Part shown: piece by piece, positions 8,637 to 17,293 of the stretch
Position numbering within the stretch: position 1 is the first letter of the stretch
Layout: every line of letters begins with the position of its first letter
Assembly: GCF_003815015.1 (NCBI RefSeq)
Contig: NZ_RKRE01000002.1
Coordinates: 62,001-126,000, forward strand
Direction: 5' to 3'
DNA from: Thermodesulfitimonas autotrophica
Lineage (GTDB): Bacteria; Bacillota; Desulfotomaculia; Desulfotomaculales; Ammonificaceae
DNA: 64,000 nucleotides
Translations under genes and position numbers: made by a program
Notes under the pieces: model-generated
Databases searched by the model: none
Seen by the model: only the letters and a program-made list of their open reading frames with translations
Told to the model about the DNA's origin: nothing

Positions 8637-9523
8637 TGAACCGCTCCCTTCCTTCCAAGCAACCGGATAAGAAAGATAAAGAAAAAGGAAAGAACCAGCA
8701 GGATCAGGGCCATAAACCAGAGAGTATCGTTCCACAGTGAGCCCTGAACCGTGTTCCCCATATCCATGGTGATGCCGCTGGTCAAGGTAATCAGCGGGTC
8801 GAGAATAGAATGGGGGATCTCCCGCCTGTTCCCGATCACCATCTGCACCGCAAGCGCCTCGCCGAAGGCCCGCGCCAACCCGAGGACCACCCCCATCAGA
8901 ATCCCGGCCCGAGCACTGGGCAGAATGACCGTCCTGATCGCCTGCCACCGCGTAGCGCCTAGGGCTAGGGCGGCCTCCTTTAGCGTGCCCGGGAGGGCGC
9001 GGATCGCATCCGTAGCCATGCTGGCAATAGTCGGGAGAATCATCACCGCTAGCACCATCACACCGGCTAACAGACTAAACCCGGTTCCCCCGATGTTATT
9101 CCTAATAAAGGGCACCAGAACACTCAACCCGATATAACCGTAAACAACCGAGGGGATCCCGGCCAGCAGTTCAATAACCGGCTGCAAAAAACGCTGGCCA
9201 AGCCGGGGCGAAATTTCGGCCATAAAAACCGCCACCGTAACCCCAAGCGGAGCACTCACCAGAACCGCCAGCGTCGAAGTGATAACGGAGCCGAAAATAA
9301 AGGTGAGAACACCTACCTGCGGCCCTCCCGCACCAGCGGGACGGTCGGGCCACCAGTGAACGCTAAAGATGTTTGTCAGGCTTATTTTATGTTGGGTAAA
9401 AACTGCCAGTCCCTTCCAGCCGAGAAAGAGGATAATTGCCAAGGTTAACAGAATCGCAATCAAGGCGCAGGAAAAAGTAAGGCTGTAACCCAGAAACTCA
9501 CGGCGGACATTCCGGTTTACCAC
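8633..9523 (-). CDS. pstC: Phosphate ABC transporter permease PstC
   Basis: 296-aa inner-membrane permease with about six transmembrane helices and the ATPase-contact loop EAALALGATRWQAIRTVIL near residues 185-205. It pairs with PstA to form the phosphate channel. It lies 128 nt downstream of pstS2, across a hairpin that may lower read-through so that the binding protein is made in excess. Confidence 0.93.
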   Translation of the reverse strand: MVNRNVRREFLGYSLTFSCALIAILLTLAIILFLGWKGLAVFTQHKISLTNIFSVHWWPDRPAGAGGPQVGVLTFIFGSVITSTLAVLVSAPLGVTVAVFMAEISPRLGQRFLQPVIELLAGIPSVVYGYIGLSVLVPFIRNNIGGTGFSLLAGVMVLAVMILPTIASMATDAIRALPGTLKEAALALGATRWQAIRTVILPSARAGILMGVVLGLARAFGEALAVQMVIGNRREIPHSILDPLITLTSGITMDMGNTVQGSLWNDTLWFMALILLVLSFFFIFLIRLLGRKGAVH

Positions 9524-9595
9524 TGCCCTTATATTGCTCCTTCATGTAAAGATAAGGTCACAACCCGATGTCTTACACGTTAATTATAAAATACA

Positions 9596-9629
9596 GGAGG
9601 GAGGAAAAGGCAAGTTTTCTCTCCCTCCC
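9596..9629 (-). terminator. Hairpin between pstS2 and pstC (attenuator)
   Basis: GGAGGGAGGAAAA pairs with TTTTCTCTCCCTCC with one bulge, just after the pstS2 stop codon. The U-rich tail is short, which suits partial termination. Confidence 0.6.
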
Positions 9630-9651
9630 CTTATTATCCGGTCACTTTCGG

Positions 9652-10536
9652 TTACGGCTTACGCTCGACCTTCATCCCCTTTACAGGGAAGTACTTCATC
9701 TCCCTGATCAACCCGTTCTGTACCTCATCGCTCAGCACGAAATCGATAAAGGCCTTAACCACTTTTGACGGTTCGCCTTTGGTATACAGGTGGCCAAACG
9801 CCCAAAAAGGATACTTGCCGGTGCTAATGTCCTCTTCTGTCGGTGCCGCGCCATTGATCTTGACGGGCTTTACCTTACCGTTAAGGTAAGCAATGGCAAG
9901 GTAGCTGACGGCACCCGGCGTCTGGCTTACGATCTGGTAAACCGTCCCACTTGACTCCTGCTCCACATCCCCTTTTGCCTCTTCTTTACCGTCCATTACG
10001 TACTGGTGGAAGGTCGCCCGGGTTCCGGAACCTTTCGCGCGATTTACCAGGAAAATCTTCTGGTTCCTGCCCCCGACCTCTTTCCAGTTGGTGATTTTCC
10101 CGGTGAAAATGTCCTGAATCTGCTGCTTCGTAAGGTTATCCACGCCCACTTCAGGGTGCGTCACCAGCGCAAACGCCTGTACCAAAACCTTATGGTCCTT
10201 TAGTTGACCGGCATCAATACCTGCCTTTTCCTCGGCAAAGATATCGGACATACCGATATCGCAAGCGCCCTGGCTTACTTGGCTGAGCCCGGTGCCGCTG
10301 CCGCCGCCCTGAACGGTGATCTGAACCCCAGGGTTGCTTTCCATGAACCTCTTGGCCGCTTCTTCAATCACCGGTTGCATAGCTGTAGAGCCGGCCACCA
10401 CGATCGTCCCGGTAAGCTTTCCTTCTCCCTGCGGGCCTCCCCCGGTGCCGCTCTTCTGGCCACATCCCGCGGTAAGCGCCAGGGAAACTGCCAGAATAAG
10501 AAATATTACGCCAAACCAGCCTTTCTTCGGCAGCAA
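9652..10536 (-). CDS. pstS: Phosphate ABC transporter substrate-binding lipoprotein, copy 2
   Basis: 294 aa, lipobox ALTAGC near residue 25, then VAGSTAMQPVIEEAAKRF, GGGSGTGLSQV and RAKGSGTRATF. It is the first gene of pstS2-pstC-pstA and has its own Pho-box promoter at 10638-10691. It is very similar to copy 1 (4582-5475), with near-identity in the middle and C-terminal parts and divergence in the signal peptide and linker. Having two binding proteins with one permease pair in view suggests either dosage or slightly different affinities. Confidence 0.94.
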   Translation of the reverse strand: MLPKKGWFGVIFLILAVSLALTAGCGQKSGTGGGPQGEGKLTGTIVVAGSTAMQPVIEEAAKRFMESNPGVQITVQGGGSGTGLSQVSQGACDIGMSDIFAEEKAGIDAGQLKDHKVLVQAFALVTHPEVGVDNLTKQQIQDIFTGKITNWKEVGGRNQKIFLVNRAKGSGTRATFHQYVMDGKEEAKGDVEQESSGTVYQIVSQTPGAVSYLAIAYLNGKVKPVKINGAAPTEEDISTGKYPFWAFGHLYTKGEPSKVVKAFIDFVLSDEVQNGLIREMKYFPVKGMKVERKP

Positions 10537-10637
10537 GACAACCCCTCCCTAAGACTTTCCAAAATTAATTAGGAAATATTTAAGAGGCAGAAAACTGCTC
10601 TCTATCCCTCCTTCCCGAACCGCCGGGGTATAAGGCA

Positions 10638-10691
10638 AATATACCTTTTTCTGGTTAACGGTAGATTAACCTCCGATTAAAAATTCGTTAA
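10638..10691 (-). promoter_or_regulatory. Pho-box-type promoter of pstS2-pstCA
   Basis: On the minus strand TTAACG (10691-10686), TTAATC (10680-10675), TTAATC (10669-10664) and TTAACC (10658-10653) repeat every 11 bp. Exactly 9 nt later is TATATT (10643-10638) as -10. The geometry is identical to the pstS1 promoter. Because TTAA is a palindrome the boxes can also be read on the plus strand, toward the cNMP-domain gene, but that reading fits the consensus less well. Confidence 0.85.
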
Positions 10692-10807
10692 GCCTTTGTT
10701 TTTTCCTCTGTCAAATACGTTGAAAGAAATGTTAAAGCCAAGAAGGAATCACGGCCTCAAGAGGGAATTTTTTGTGTAAAAATTCTGCTGAAATATGGAG
10801 GAAACTG

Positions 10808-11992
10808 TTGAACCGAGTTATCGATCTATTAGCTAAGATTCCCCTCTTCAAAGATTTTACTCCTGATGGACTGGTACGCCTCTCCCAGTATCTGCGGGCA
10901 AACCGGATCCCCGCCAGAAGCGTCCTCTTAGAAGAAGGCGAAACCGCAGACCGCCTGATCATCATCCTGCACGGGCGGGTCGGTATCAGCCGCCGCACGA
11001 GGCAGGGCCTCGTCTACGAAGCAGCTGGTCCAGGATCGGTCGTTGGCGTGCTTGATGTCCTCGAACAGGCACCTGCTACAGCAACCGTGCGGGCGGAAGA
11101 GGAAACCATTATCCTTTCCATAAGCCGTCAAGATTTACACTCTTTCCTGAAGGAACACCCGCACGAAGCGCTCACGCTTCTGGGAGTTCTGGCGGGCTAC
11201 CTGCGCCAGACAGGCCTAGTTTTCGACGTGACGGTTCCACCAGCCGCCCCCAACACCGAAAAGGAGGCTCAAGACGAAACCCCGGGCAACCAAAAAGAAA
11301 ACGGGAAAATGGGGGATTCGCCTTTTTATACGAAGCAACATATCTGCCCCGCCTGTGACGCACAGTTTCCCTCTCTATCCGTGAAATCGAAATACGTCCG
11401 CCTCACCAGAACAGACAGCGACTTTTGCCCCCACTACGCAACCGTGAACCCTATGTTCTACGAAGTGCTGGTCTGCCCCCACTGCGGTTACGCCTTCACC
11501 GAAGAGATGCCCCGGCTGACCGACCGGGAAAAAGCGATTCTCGCCGCCCAGCTGCCGGAAATCCGCAGTTCGCTTTCCTTCAGCGGCGAGAGAGACTTCG
11601 ACCTGGCAGTAGAATCATTCCGCTTGGCGATCCGGTGCCTTGAAGCGATAGGGGCTAAAAAGCTTCTTTTGGGGAAATTTTACTTGAAGACGGCGTGGCT
11701 CTACCGTATGGCCGGGAAGGAAGAAGAAGAACGCAGAAATCTTCAAAAAGCCCTCGCTTATCTGGAACAGTCTTACCAGACAGAGCAGTCGGCCGACCCT
11801 GCGCTGGAGTTGAATCTCATTTACCTGCTCGGCGATCTCAACCTGCGCCTCGGAAACGAAGGGGCAGCTGCCCGCTGGTTCAGCCAAATACTGGAACACC
11901 CTAAGCGCACCGCAAATCCCGGCATTTTAAACCGCACCCGTGACCGGTGGTACGAGATCCGCCAGCGGCGCAAGGAAGAAGGCGACGCTTAG
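10808..11992 (+). CDS. Cyclic-nucleotide-binding domain fused to DUF2225 and helical repeats
   Basis: About 394 aa from the TTG at 10808, which has GGAGG 6 nt upstream; an in-frame GTG at 10772 has none. An N-terminal Crp-type cNMP-binding beta barrel (about 5-130, LLEEGETADRLIIILHGRVG) is followed by a charged linker, then a DUF2225 zinc-binding domain (about 175-235, CPACDAQF and CPHCGYAF) and a TPR-like helical C-terminus. No helix-turn-helix is seen, so it is not a Crp-type DNA-binding regulator. DUF2225 function is unknown. A second, shorter DUF2225 protein lies at 16325-16990. Confidence 0.85.
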   Translation: MNRVIDLLAKIPLFKDFTPDGLVRLSQYLRANRIPARSVLLEEGETADRLIIILHGRVGISRRTRQGLVYEAAGPGSVVGVLDVLEQAPATATVRAEEETIILSISRQDLHSFLKEHPHEALTLLGVLAGYLRQTGLVFDVTVPPAAPNTEKEAQDETPGNQKENGKMGDSPFYTKQHICPACDAQFPSLSVKSKYVRLTRTDSDFCPHYATVNPMFYEVLVCPHCGYAFTEEMPRLTDREKAILAAQLPEIRSSLSFSGERDFDLAVESFRLAIRCLEAIGAKKLLLGKFYLKTAWLYRMAGKEEEERRNLQKALAYLEQSYQTEQSADPALELNLIYLLGDLNLRLGNEGAAARWFSQILEHPKRTANPGILNRTRDRWYEIRQRRKEEGDA

Positions 11993-12387
11993 CCGGCAAC
12001 TATTTTGACCAGCACTTTCCGCCGCCGGGGGCCGTCGAACTCACAGAAAAAAACCCCTTGCCAGGTGCCAAGCACTATCTTCCCGCCACTCACCAGGAGC
12101 GGGTGGCATACCCCCACAAGGCAAGACTTGATGTGTGCCGCCGCGTTCCCCTCTGCGTGGCGGTACGCTCCAGCGACCGGCACCAATTCCTCGAGCTTGT
12201 TTAAAATGTCTTCGGCCACCGTCGGGTCGTAATTTTCGTTAACGCATATACCGGCGGTGGTATGGGGGCAGTAGATGTACGCTACTCCCTCCGTAATACC
12301 GCTTTCCCGCACGACTTCCTGCACCTTGCCCGTGATGTCCACAAACTCCTGGTGTTTGTGGGTCACGACTTCAATCGTCTTTAACAC
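11989..12387 (-). CDS. YjbQ/UPF0047 family protein
   Basis: 132 aa, the full family length. Key patterns are YCPHTTAGICVNENYDP and RHAEGNAAAHIKS near the middle, and LGTWQGVFFCEFDGPR near the end. Members form trimers with a conserved Cys/His/Glu cluster, and some have been shown to have weak thiamine-phosphate synthase activity. It converges with the previous gene, the two ends overlapping by 4 nt. Confidence 0.93.
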   Translation of the reverse strand: MLKTIEVVTHKHQEFVDITGKVQEVVRESGITEGVAYIYCPHTTAGICVNENYDPTVAEDILNKLEELVPVAGAYRHAEGNAAAHIKSCLVGVCHPLLVSGGKIVLGTWQGVFFCEFDGPRRRKVLVKIVAG

Positions 12388-12411
12388 CGCGGTCCCTCCT
12401 TTTTCGCGCTT

Positions 12412-13104
12412 TTACGGCAGGTGAGGTGATAGAACCGGCCATAGTTCCTGCAAATCGCTGCAATCAAGGCTTAGGTGGGCACAGGCGCAGACGGCTGGCT
12501 CGGCGTTAACCGCTATCCCGAGCCCCACCCTTTCAAATAGGGGGACATCCCCGTGGCTGTCGCCGATGGCCGCCGTTTCCGCAGGCGTAGTCCGGAAAAA
12601 GCGGCAGATTGAATCAAGGTGCGCCGGCTTTCCATCCCAGGGCACCCGGATATGCACGCGGCCGTCAACCACCCCGTTGGTAAAGCCGAGCCCGTTAGCC
12701 ACCCAAACGTCAAAACCAAGCTCTTCCGCCACCCGAGCAACTAAAATGTCGAGACCGGAAGAAAGAAGCGCCAGCCGCACCCCCCGCTCTTTCAGCCTAC
12801 CCACCAGTTCCTTCGCGCCGGGGCGGTAGGGGATTTCGGCTACGATCGCCGCGATGCGCTCCCGCGGTACACCATGCCAGGCTCCTACGTCACGCCGGGC
12901 GAACTCCTCATAGGTAATTTCCCCGGCCAAGAAGGCGGCCAGCGACCGGCTACCGTGACTCTCCCAGGTGCCGAGCGCCTCGTGGATATGCTGCCAGACA
13001 CTCCGTACCGGTGTAAGCGTTCCGTCCAGGTCGAAAATAACCCCGCGCACCCTTTTTTCAGGCGCCAAGCCGACCATTACCGACTTTTGCTTCACTGCTG
13101 CCAC
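12412..13104 (-). CDS. HAD-superfamily phosphatase, SerB-like
   Basis: 230 aa with the HAD motifs in order: FDLDGTLTP (nucleophile Asp), LLSSGLD (motif II Ser), a lysine in WDGKPAHLD (motif III) and IGDSHGDVPLF (motif IV). The cap between motifs I and II is helical, as in phosphoserine phosphatases, but the substrate cannot be set from sequence. It lies between the zinc transporter operon and yjbQ on the same strand. Confidence 0.88.
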   Translation of the reverse strand: MAAVKQKSVMVGLAPEKRVRGVIFDLDGTLTPVRSVWQHIHEALGTWESHGSRSLAAFLAGEITYEEFARRDVGAWHGVPRERIAAIVAEIPYRPGAKELVGRLKERGVRLALLSSGLDILVARVAEELGFDVWVANGLGFTNGVVDGRVHIRVPWDGKPAHLDSICRFFRTTPAETAAIGDSHGDVPLFERVGLGIAVNAEPAVCACAHLSLDCSDLQELWPVLSPHLP

Positions 13105-13138
13105 CCCCTAAACGAAAAAGAGAAGCATCACAGGGAGT

Positions 13139-13954
13139 TTAAGACTTGTTAAGCGTTTTGTAAACTTGTTGACCGGTGACGATCCCGGCGAGAAGCGCTA
13201 TACCGAGCAGCACGACGGCTGGCCCCGGCGGCAGATCAAGGAAATAGGCGATATGCAAGCCACCAAGAGCCATCCCCGTCCCCGCTGCGATCGCGGTGGC
13301 CACCGTCCCGCAAAAGCTCCTGTTTACCTGCATGGCGATTAAAACCGGTATGACCACTAACGCCCCGGTAAGCAGCACCCCTACCGCCCTAATCGCCACC
13401 CCCACCGTGAGCGCCGCCACTACAATGAAGGCTGCATTCACAAAGGTTACTTTCAAGCCGGCTGCCCGCGCATATTCCTCGTCAATGGCAATAACGAAAA
13501 GGTGCCTGTAAAACAAGAAAACCACCGTTGCCACAAAGGCCACCAGCAGCGTGATCACCCGCAGGTCTGTAGGGCTAATCGTTAGCAGGCTGCCGAAAAG
13601 ATACCCGGTAAGATCAGCCCCGAAGCCCCGGCTTTTGCTTACCAGAATCACCCCGAGTGATAGGCCCCCCGCCATCACCGTTGCCAGAACAGCGTCGGCA
13701 TGAAACCGTTGCCGCTGCCGCAACCATTCGACCGTGAAGGCCGCTACTACTACTACCACAAGAGTAACCACATGAGGGGAAACGCTCAAGATGAGTCCCA
13801 GCGCCACACCGGTCAGGGCGATATGGGCGAGGGCGTCGGCGAGAAAAGAATACCGCCGGGCGACGAGAAAGACCCCGACCAACGGGCAGGCAAAACCGCA
13901 AAGCACGCCCGCCGCCATTGCCCGGAGGAAGAAACCGTAACCCCAGATATCCAC
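13139..13954 (-). CDS. znuB: Zinc/manganese-type ABC transporter permease
   Basis: About 271 aa, eight or so hydrophobic helices, the ABC-3 family pattern (LADALAHIALTGVALG near 45-60, with the conserved histidine, and LLTGALVVIPVLIA). The GTG at 13954 is preferred: AGGAGG lies 7 nt before it and it begins directly after the znuC stop codon. Last gene of zur-znuA-znuC-znuB. Confidence 0.92.
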   Translation of the reverse strand: MDIWGYGFFLRAMAAGVLCGFACPLVGVFLVARRYSFLADALAHIALTGVALGLILSVSPHVVTLVVVVVAAFTVEWLRQRQRFHADAVLATVMAGGLSLGVILVSKSRGFGADLTGYLFGSLLTISPTDLRVITLLVAFVATVVFLFYRHLFVIAIDEEYARAAGLKVTFVNAAFIVVAALTVGVAIRAVGVLLTGALVVIPVLIAMQVNRSFCGTVATAIAAGTGMALGGLHIAYFLDLPPGPAVVLLGIALLAGIVTGQQVYKTLNKS

Positions 13955-13955
13955 C

Positions 13956-14735
13956 CTACCGCCTCCTGCCCGACATTTTCCGGATTTGCCGTTCGGTCCG
14001 CGCCGGAACAAAAACCGGCATCCCGTAAAGCAGTGAGAGCTTCCCGTTTTCCAGGCATTCTTGCGGAGGCCCGGCGAAAACGATGCGCCGGTTCAGACAA
14101 ATAACCTTTTTCACCCGCCGCGAAACCGCGCCGATATCGTGAGTTACGAGGACAATGCTGACGCCCCGCTCCCGGTTGAGCCGCTCCAAAAGGCCATAGA
14201 AGGCCTCCTCGCTTGCGACATCGAGCCCTTCCGCCGCCTCGTCAAGGAGCAGCAATTCCGGCTCCGCCGCCAGCGCCCGCGCGATCGCCACCCGCTGCCG
14301 CTGCCCCCCGGAGAGGGCCCGGACCGGGCGGCGGACGAGATTCTCGATTCCAAGAACCGCAAGCGCCTCCTTTATCTTTTCCCGGTCGGAACGGTCAAAT
14401 CTTCGCCACAACCCGGCGCGGGCGATGCGCCCCGCAGCCACCACCTCCCAAACCGTAGCCGGAAAATCTCCGAAGGAGCCCGCCTTTTGCGGCACGTAAC
14501 CGATGCGGTAGCGCTCCCGGAAGTGGGCACTTTCAACCCCGAAGAGCCTGACCGTTCCCGCCGTAGGCTTATACAGGCCGAGAATCACCTTGAGTAACGT
14601 AGTCTTCCCGGCGCCGTTTGGCCCGAGAATAGCCATGAAATCACCGCGCCTGATTCTCAAGTGGACATCTTCAAGGACATTACTCCCGTTAAAGCTAATG
14701 TTCACACCATCAAGGCTTACCAGCGTATCCGCCAT
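13956..14735 (-). CDS. znuC: Zinc-type ABC transporter ATP-binding protein
   Basis: 259 aa with Walker A GPNGAGKTT, Q-loop YVPQK, signature LSGGQRQRVAIARAL, Walker B LLLLDEAAEGLD and the switch histidine in LVTHD. The ATG at 14735 has GGGAGGGG upstream. A further open stretch to 14777 would overlap znuA and lacks a ribosome site. Confidence 0.94.
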   Translation of the reverse strand: MADTLVSLDGVNISFNGSNVLEDVHLRIRRGDFMAILGPNGAGKTTLLKVILGLYKPTAGTVRLFGVESAHFRERYRIGYVPQKAGSFGDFPATVWEVVAAGRIARAGLWRRFDRSDREKIKEALAVLGIENLVRRPVRALSGGQRQRVAIARALAAEPELLLLDEAAEGLDVASEEAFYGLLERLNRERGVSIVLVTHDIGAVSRRVKKVICLNRRIVFAGPPQECLENGKLSLLYGMPVFVPARTERQIRKMSGRRR

Positions 14736-14770
14736 CGATAGCCCCTCCCGGGGGTCGGACTTCAGTTGTC

Positions 14771-15715
14771 TCAACACCCTTCACCGCCTAAAGCCGTTAT
14801 CAGGACGGCGAGGTTATCCTCCATCACCGCGACATAATCCTTTTGCCCCGATTTTTCCTCCGGACTGAGCCCCGCCGCCGGGCTGAGCACCAGGCTCTTT
14901 ACCCCGGCCTCGCGGGCAAGCGTTTCCGCCAGACGGGGGCTTACGGCCGCATCGAAGAAGATGCACTTTACCCCGTGTTGCCGGACCAGAGTCACAAGCT
15001 CCTGCAGCCGCGCCGGCGACGGCTCCGCCTGGGGGGAAAGCCCCGCTACCGGGATCTGCCGCAACCCGTAGCGTGCCGCCAGGTAGCCGAAGGCCGCGTG
15101 GGCCGTCACAATTTCCCGGCGTTTGAAGTGGGCCGTCGCTTCCCGGTACGCGCGATCAAGCGCCGCCAGCCGCTCGATGTAGGCTGCCGCCCGCGTCTCA
15201 TAATAAGCCTTGCCCGCCGGATCCACCCGGCTCAAACCCGCCGCAATCTGCCGGACGTAGTGCTGCGCTCTAACCGGGTCAAGCCAGGCGTGCGGGTCGT
15301 AAGGACCATGGTGGTGGTGTTCCGCAGCCGCTTCTTTCCCGGCATGATCTTCACCTTCACCCGTGTAAAGCATAAGGTCGAGCCCGCGCGTAGCCTCGAC
15401 GACCGCCCGGCCACGAAACTCCGGCAGGACCCTATCCACCCAGGGTTCAAGCCCCGCCCCATTATAAACGAAAAGGTCCGCCCGGAGCACCCGCCTAACG
15501 TCCCGCGCCGTCGGCTCCCATTCGTGGACGCTCACCCCTGGCGGGACAAGGCAAGTCACCTCAACCCTTTCCCCGCCCACCTGCCGCGCGAAATCGTAAA
15601 GCGGGAAAAAGGTGGCCACAACCTGAACCTTGCCGGCGCCTGTCCCTTCCTTATCGCCAGCGCACCCGCCAAGAAGTAAACATAGCAGCAAAACCACCGC
15701 TATGACCAGCCGCAC
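14771..15715 (-). CDS. znuA: Zinc-binding lipoprotein ZnuA-like
   Basis: 314-aa cluster A-1 (ZnuA/TroA) binding protein. Lipobox LLLGGC near residue 18, a histidine-containing N-lobe motif (SVHEWEPTARD), a His-rich loop (AAAEHHHHGPYDPHAW) near 130-145, then VTAHAAFGYLAARY. A His-rich loop next to the metal site is the mark of zinc rather than manganese binders. Immediately downstream of a Fur-family gene, so zinc regulation is likely. Confidence 0.93.
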   Translation of the reverse strand: MRLVIAVVLLLCLLLGGCAGDKEGTGAGKVQVVATFFPLYDFARQVGGERVEVTCLVPPGVSVHEWEPTARDVRRVLRADLFVYNGAGLEPWVDRVLPEFRGRAVVEATRGLDLMLYTGEGEDHAGKEAAAEHHHHGPYDPHAWLDPVRAQHYVRQIAAGLSRVDPAGKAYYETRAAAYIERLAALDRAYREATAHFKRREIVTAHAAFGYLAARYGLRQIPVAGLSPQAEPSPARLQELVTLVRQHGVKCIFFDAAVSPRLAETLAREAGVKSLVLSPAAGLSPEEKSGQKDYVAVMEDNLAVLITALGGEGC

Positions 15716-15730
15716 CGCGCCACCGCCTCC

Positions 15731-16156
15731 TCAATTCCCGGCTTTCCGGCACTCCCCGCAGTAACCGAAGACGGAGAAGCTGTGCCCGTGGATCTCAAAA
15801 TCCGGGTTCGCCGCAGCCACCCGCATCACGCAATCATCCGGACAAAAAGGGAAACTTACCACCCGGCCGCAACCGAGGCAGATCAAGTGGTGCCGGTGTT
15901 CCCGCCGGAGCTCAAAACGCCTCCCCCCATCCGGGAAAACAACCTCGCTCACTAAACCCAGCTCCTTCAAGGTATCAAGCGTCCGGTAAACCGTGCCCAG
16001 CCCGATACCCGGAAAGCGCTTATTAACAAGCTCCCCGATCTCTTTCGCGCTGAGCGGCCTTTTCTCCCGCAGCAGAACGCGCACAATCTGCTGCCGCTGG
16101 GGCGTTAGCTTCAGCCCTTTCTCTTTCAGCCCCGCCAGTATTCCAGCCAAATTCAC
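15731..16156 (-). CDS. zur: Fur-family regulator, probably Zur
   Basis: 141 aa from the GTG at 16156, which follows GGGAGGG by 8 nt; an upstream open stretch to 16258 has no such support. Winged helix with LKLTPQRQQIVRVLL and IGLGTVYRTLDTLKELGLV, then HRHHLICLGCGRVV and a C-terminal CGEC zinc pair. Assigned to Zur because it heads the znuACB operon; the fold alone cannot separate Zur from Fur or PerR. Confidence 0.88.
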   Translation of the reverse strand: MNLAGILAGLKEKGLKLTPQRQQIVRVLLREKRPLSAKEIGELVNKRFPGIGLGTVYRTLDTLKELGLVSEVVFPDGGRRFELRREHRHHLICLGCGRVVSFPFCPDDCVMRVAAANPDFEIHGHSFSVFGYCGECRKAGN

Positions 16157-16324
16157 TCTTGCGGCCCTCCCTGCCACCGATCCATCCCTAACCGGCACCA
16201 AATACTCTTCGTAGCGGTAACATTGCCACGCCTTAAAAGCCGGCCAGTCCCTTCGCAATTGGTGCTCAAATAAGAACCCTTCTCAATTAATATGCTTTAC
16301 CGGCCGTTAAAAGTCAAGAGGCAA

Positions 16325-16990
16325 TCACCTACGAAGAATTTCCGGCGCCCCGTCCCCGCAGGCCGCCCGTTCCCGTACCCTTAGAAAACCAGGGCGCAAC
16401 CACTCTGGAAGAGACTCCACCTCAACGCTGGCAAAGGCCACCAGCGCCCGGTCAAACTCCCCCAACCGCCGGCTGATCTCCCCAACCAGATAGCCAACAA
16501 CCGCCGCCTCCATCCCGGTAAGGCCGCCGAGCGCCGCACCAAAATGCCGCCGCGCTTCCTCCTGGTGGTACCGCTCCGCCTCCCGGTTTTTTTCCTCCCG
16601 CGCGCACCACGAGCCTCGCAGGTGAAGGTAAGCTATCTCCAGCGCGCCTGCCCCTCTTTTCCGCGCACTTTGCACCGCCAGCCGGTATTTCTCGCTCCCG
16701 GGATAAAGGCGCCGTTGCTCGCGGAGAAACGCACCGAGAGCCCGCTGCAGCGGGTGATACTCACTGTAGTGGGGAAATTCGCAGAGAAAATCAAACTCCT
16801 GGTGGTAAGCGGTAAACCTGCACCCGGGGCAAACCACCACGAAAAAGGGATAGGGGAAAATATTACCGGCCCGGTAACAGAGGTCGCTTTCCAGCACCCC
16901 TCCCGATCCGGTGCTCCGCATGATTTCCGCCGGGAAAGTCGTATAACACTCCGGGCAGCGGAGGCGGCAAAACTCGAGAATCTGCCCCAT
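16325..16990 (-). CDS. DUF2225 protein
   Basis: 221 aa. An N-terminal zinc-ribbon pair (CPECYTTFPAE and CPGCRFTAYHQEFDFL) is followed by helical TPR-like sequence. It is a stand-alone relative of the C-terminal part of the cNMP-domain protein at 10808. Function unknown in both. Confidence 0.82.
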   Translation of the reverse strand: MGQILEFCRLRCPECYTTFPAEIMRSTGSGGVLESDLCYRAGNIFPYPFFVVVCPGCRFTAYHQEFDFLCEFPHYSEYHPLQRALGAFLREQRRLYPGSEKYRLAVQSARKRGAGALEIAYLHLRGSWCAREEKNREAERYHQEEARRHFGAALGGLTGMEAAVVGYLVGEISRRLGEFDRALVAFASVEVESLPEWLRPGFLRVRERAACGDGAPEILRR

Positions 16991-17153
16991 AATTCAATTT
17001 AGCCCCGGAGGCGGGCCACATTAGCCCCCCATTATTTGTCTCGGGAACCAGATTCGCTACCCGCCACCGTCATTCCTGCCGCCATAAGACTTAAAACCTT
17101 TCGGCCCCGATTCCTCAAAGAAAAAATTCTCCGGTCCGGGTTGCCAAAAAATC

Positions 17154-17224
17154 TTGACGGATACCACCCCGCCCCGCTAAAATTGCTGATAAGACCCAAA
17201 TGTAGACTTAGTCTCAGTCTCAAT
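17154..17224 (+). promoter_or_regulatory. fur-feoAB promoter with candidate Fur operator
   Basis: TTGACG (17154-17159), 18 bp, TAAAAT (17178-17183). Downstream at 17203-17224 is an imperfect array of related hexamers read on the minus strand as TGAGAC TGAGAC TAAGTC, also containing the palindrome AGACTTAGTCT. Fur sites are often runs of three hexamers. The position just after the likely start site suits repression. About 300 nt (16991-17293) lacks genes and holds only this element. Confidence 0.55.
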
Positions 17225-17293
17225 AACATGTGACTGTCGCTCAACAACTTGCAGATAGCGGTTTCCCAAAAGCATAGTTCCTAGGGTGAAAAT

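Noticed and set aside
7752-8948. Long form of PstA starting near 8948
   Set aside because: The extra 100 residues are a glycine- and arginine-rich shadow of pstC in another frame.
16240-16300. Zur operator upstream of zur-znuACB
   Set aside because: Only a weak inverted pair (TTGAGAA...TTCTTAT) is seen and it matches no firm consensus, so it is not listed as a site.
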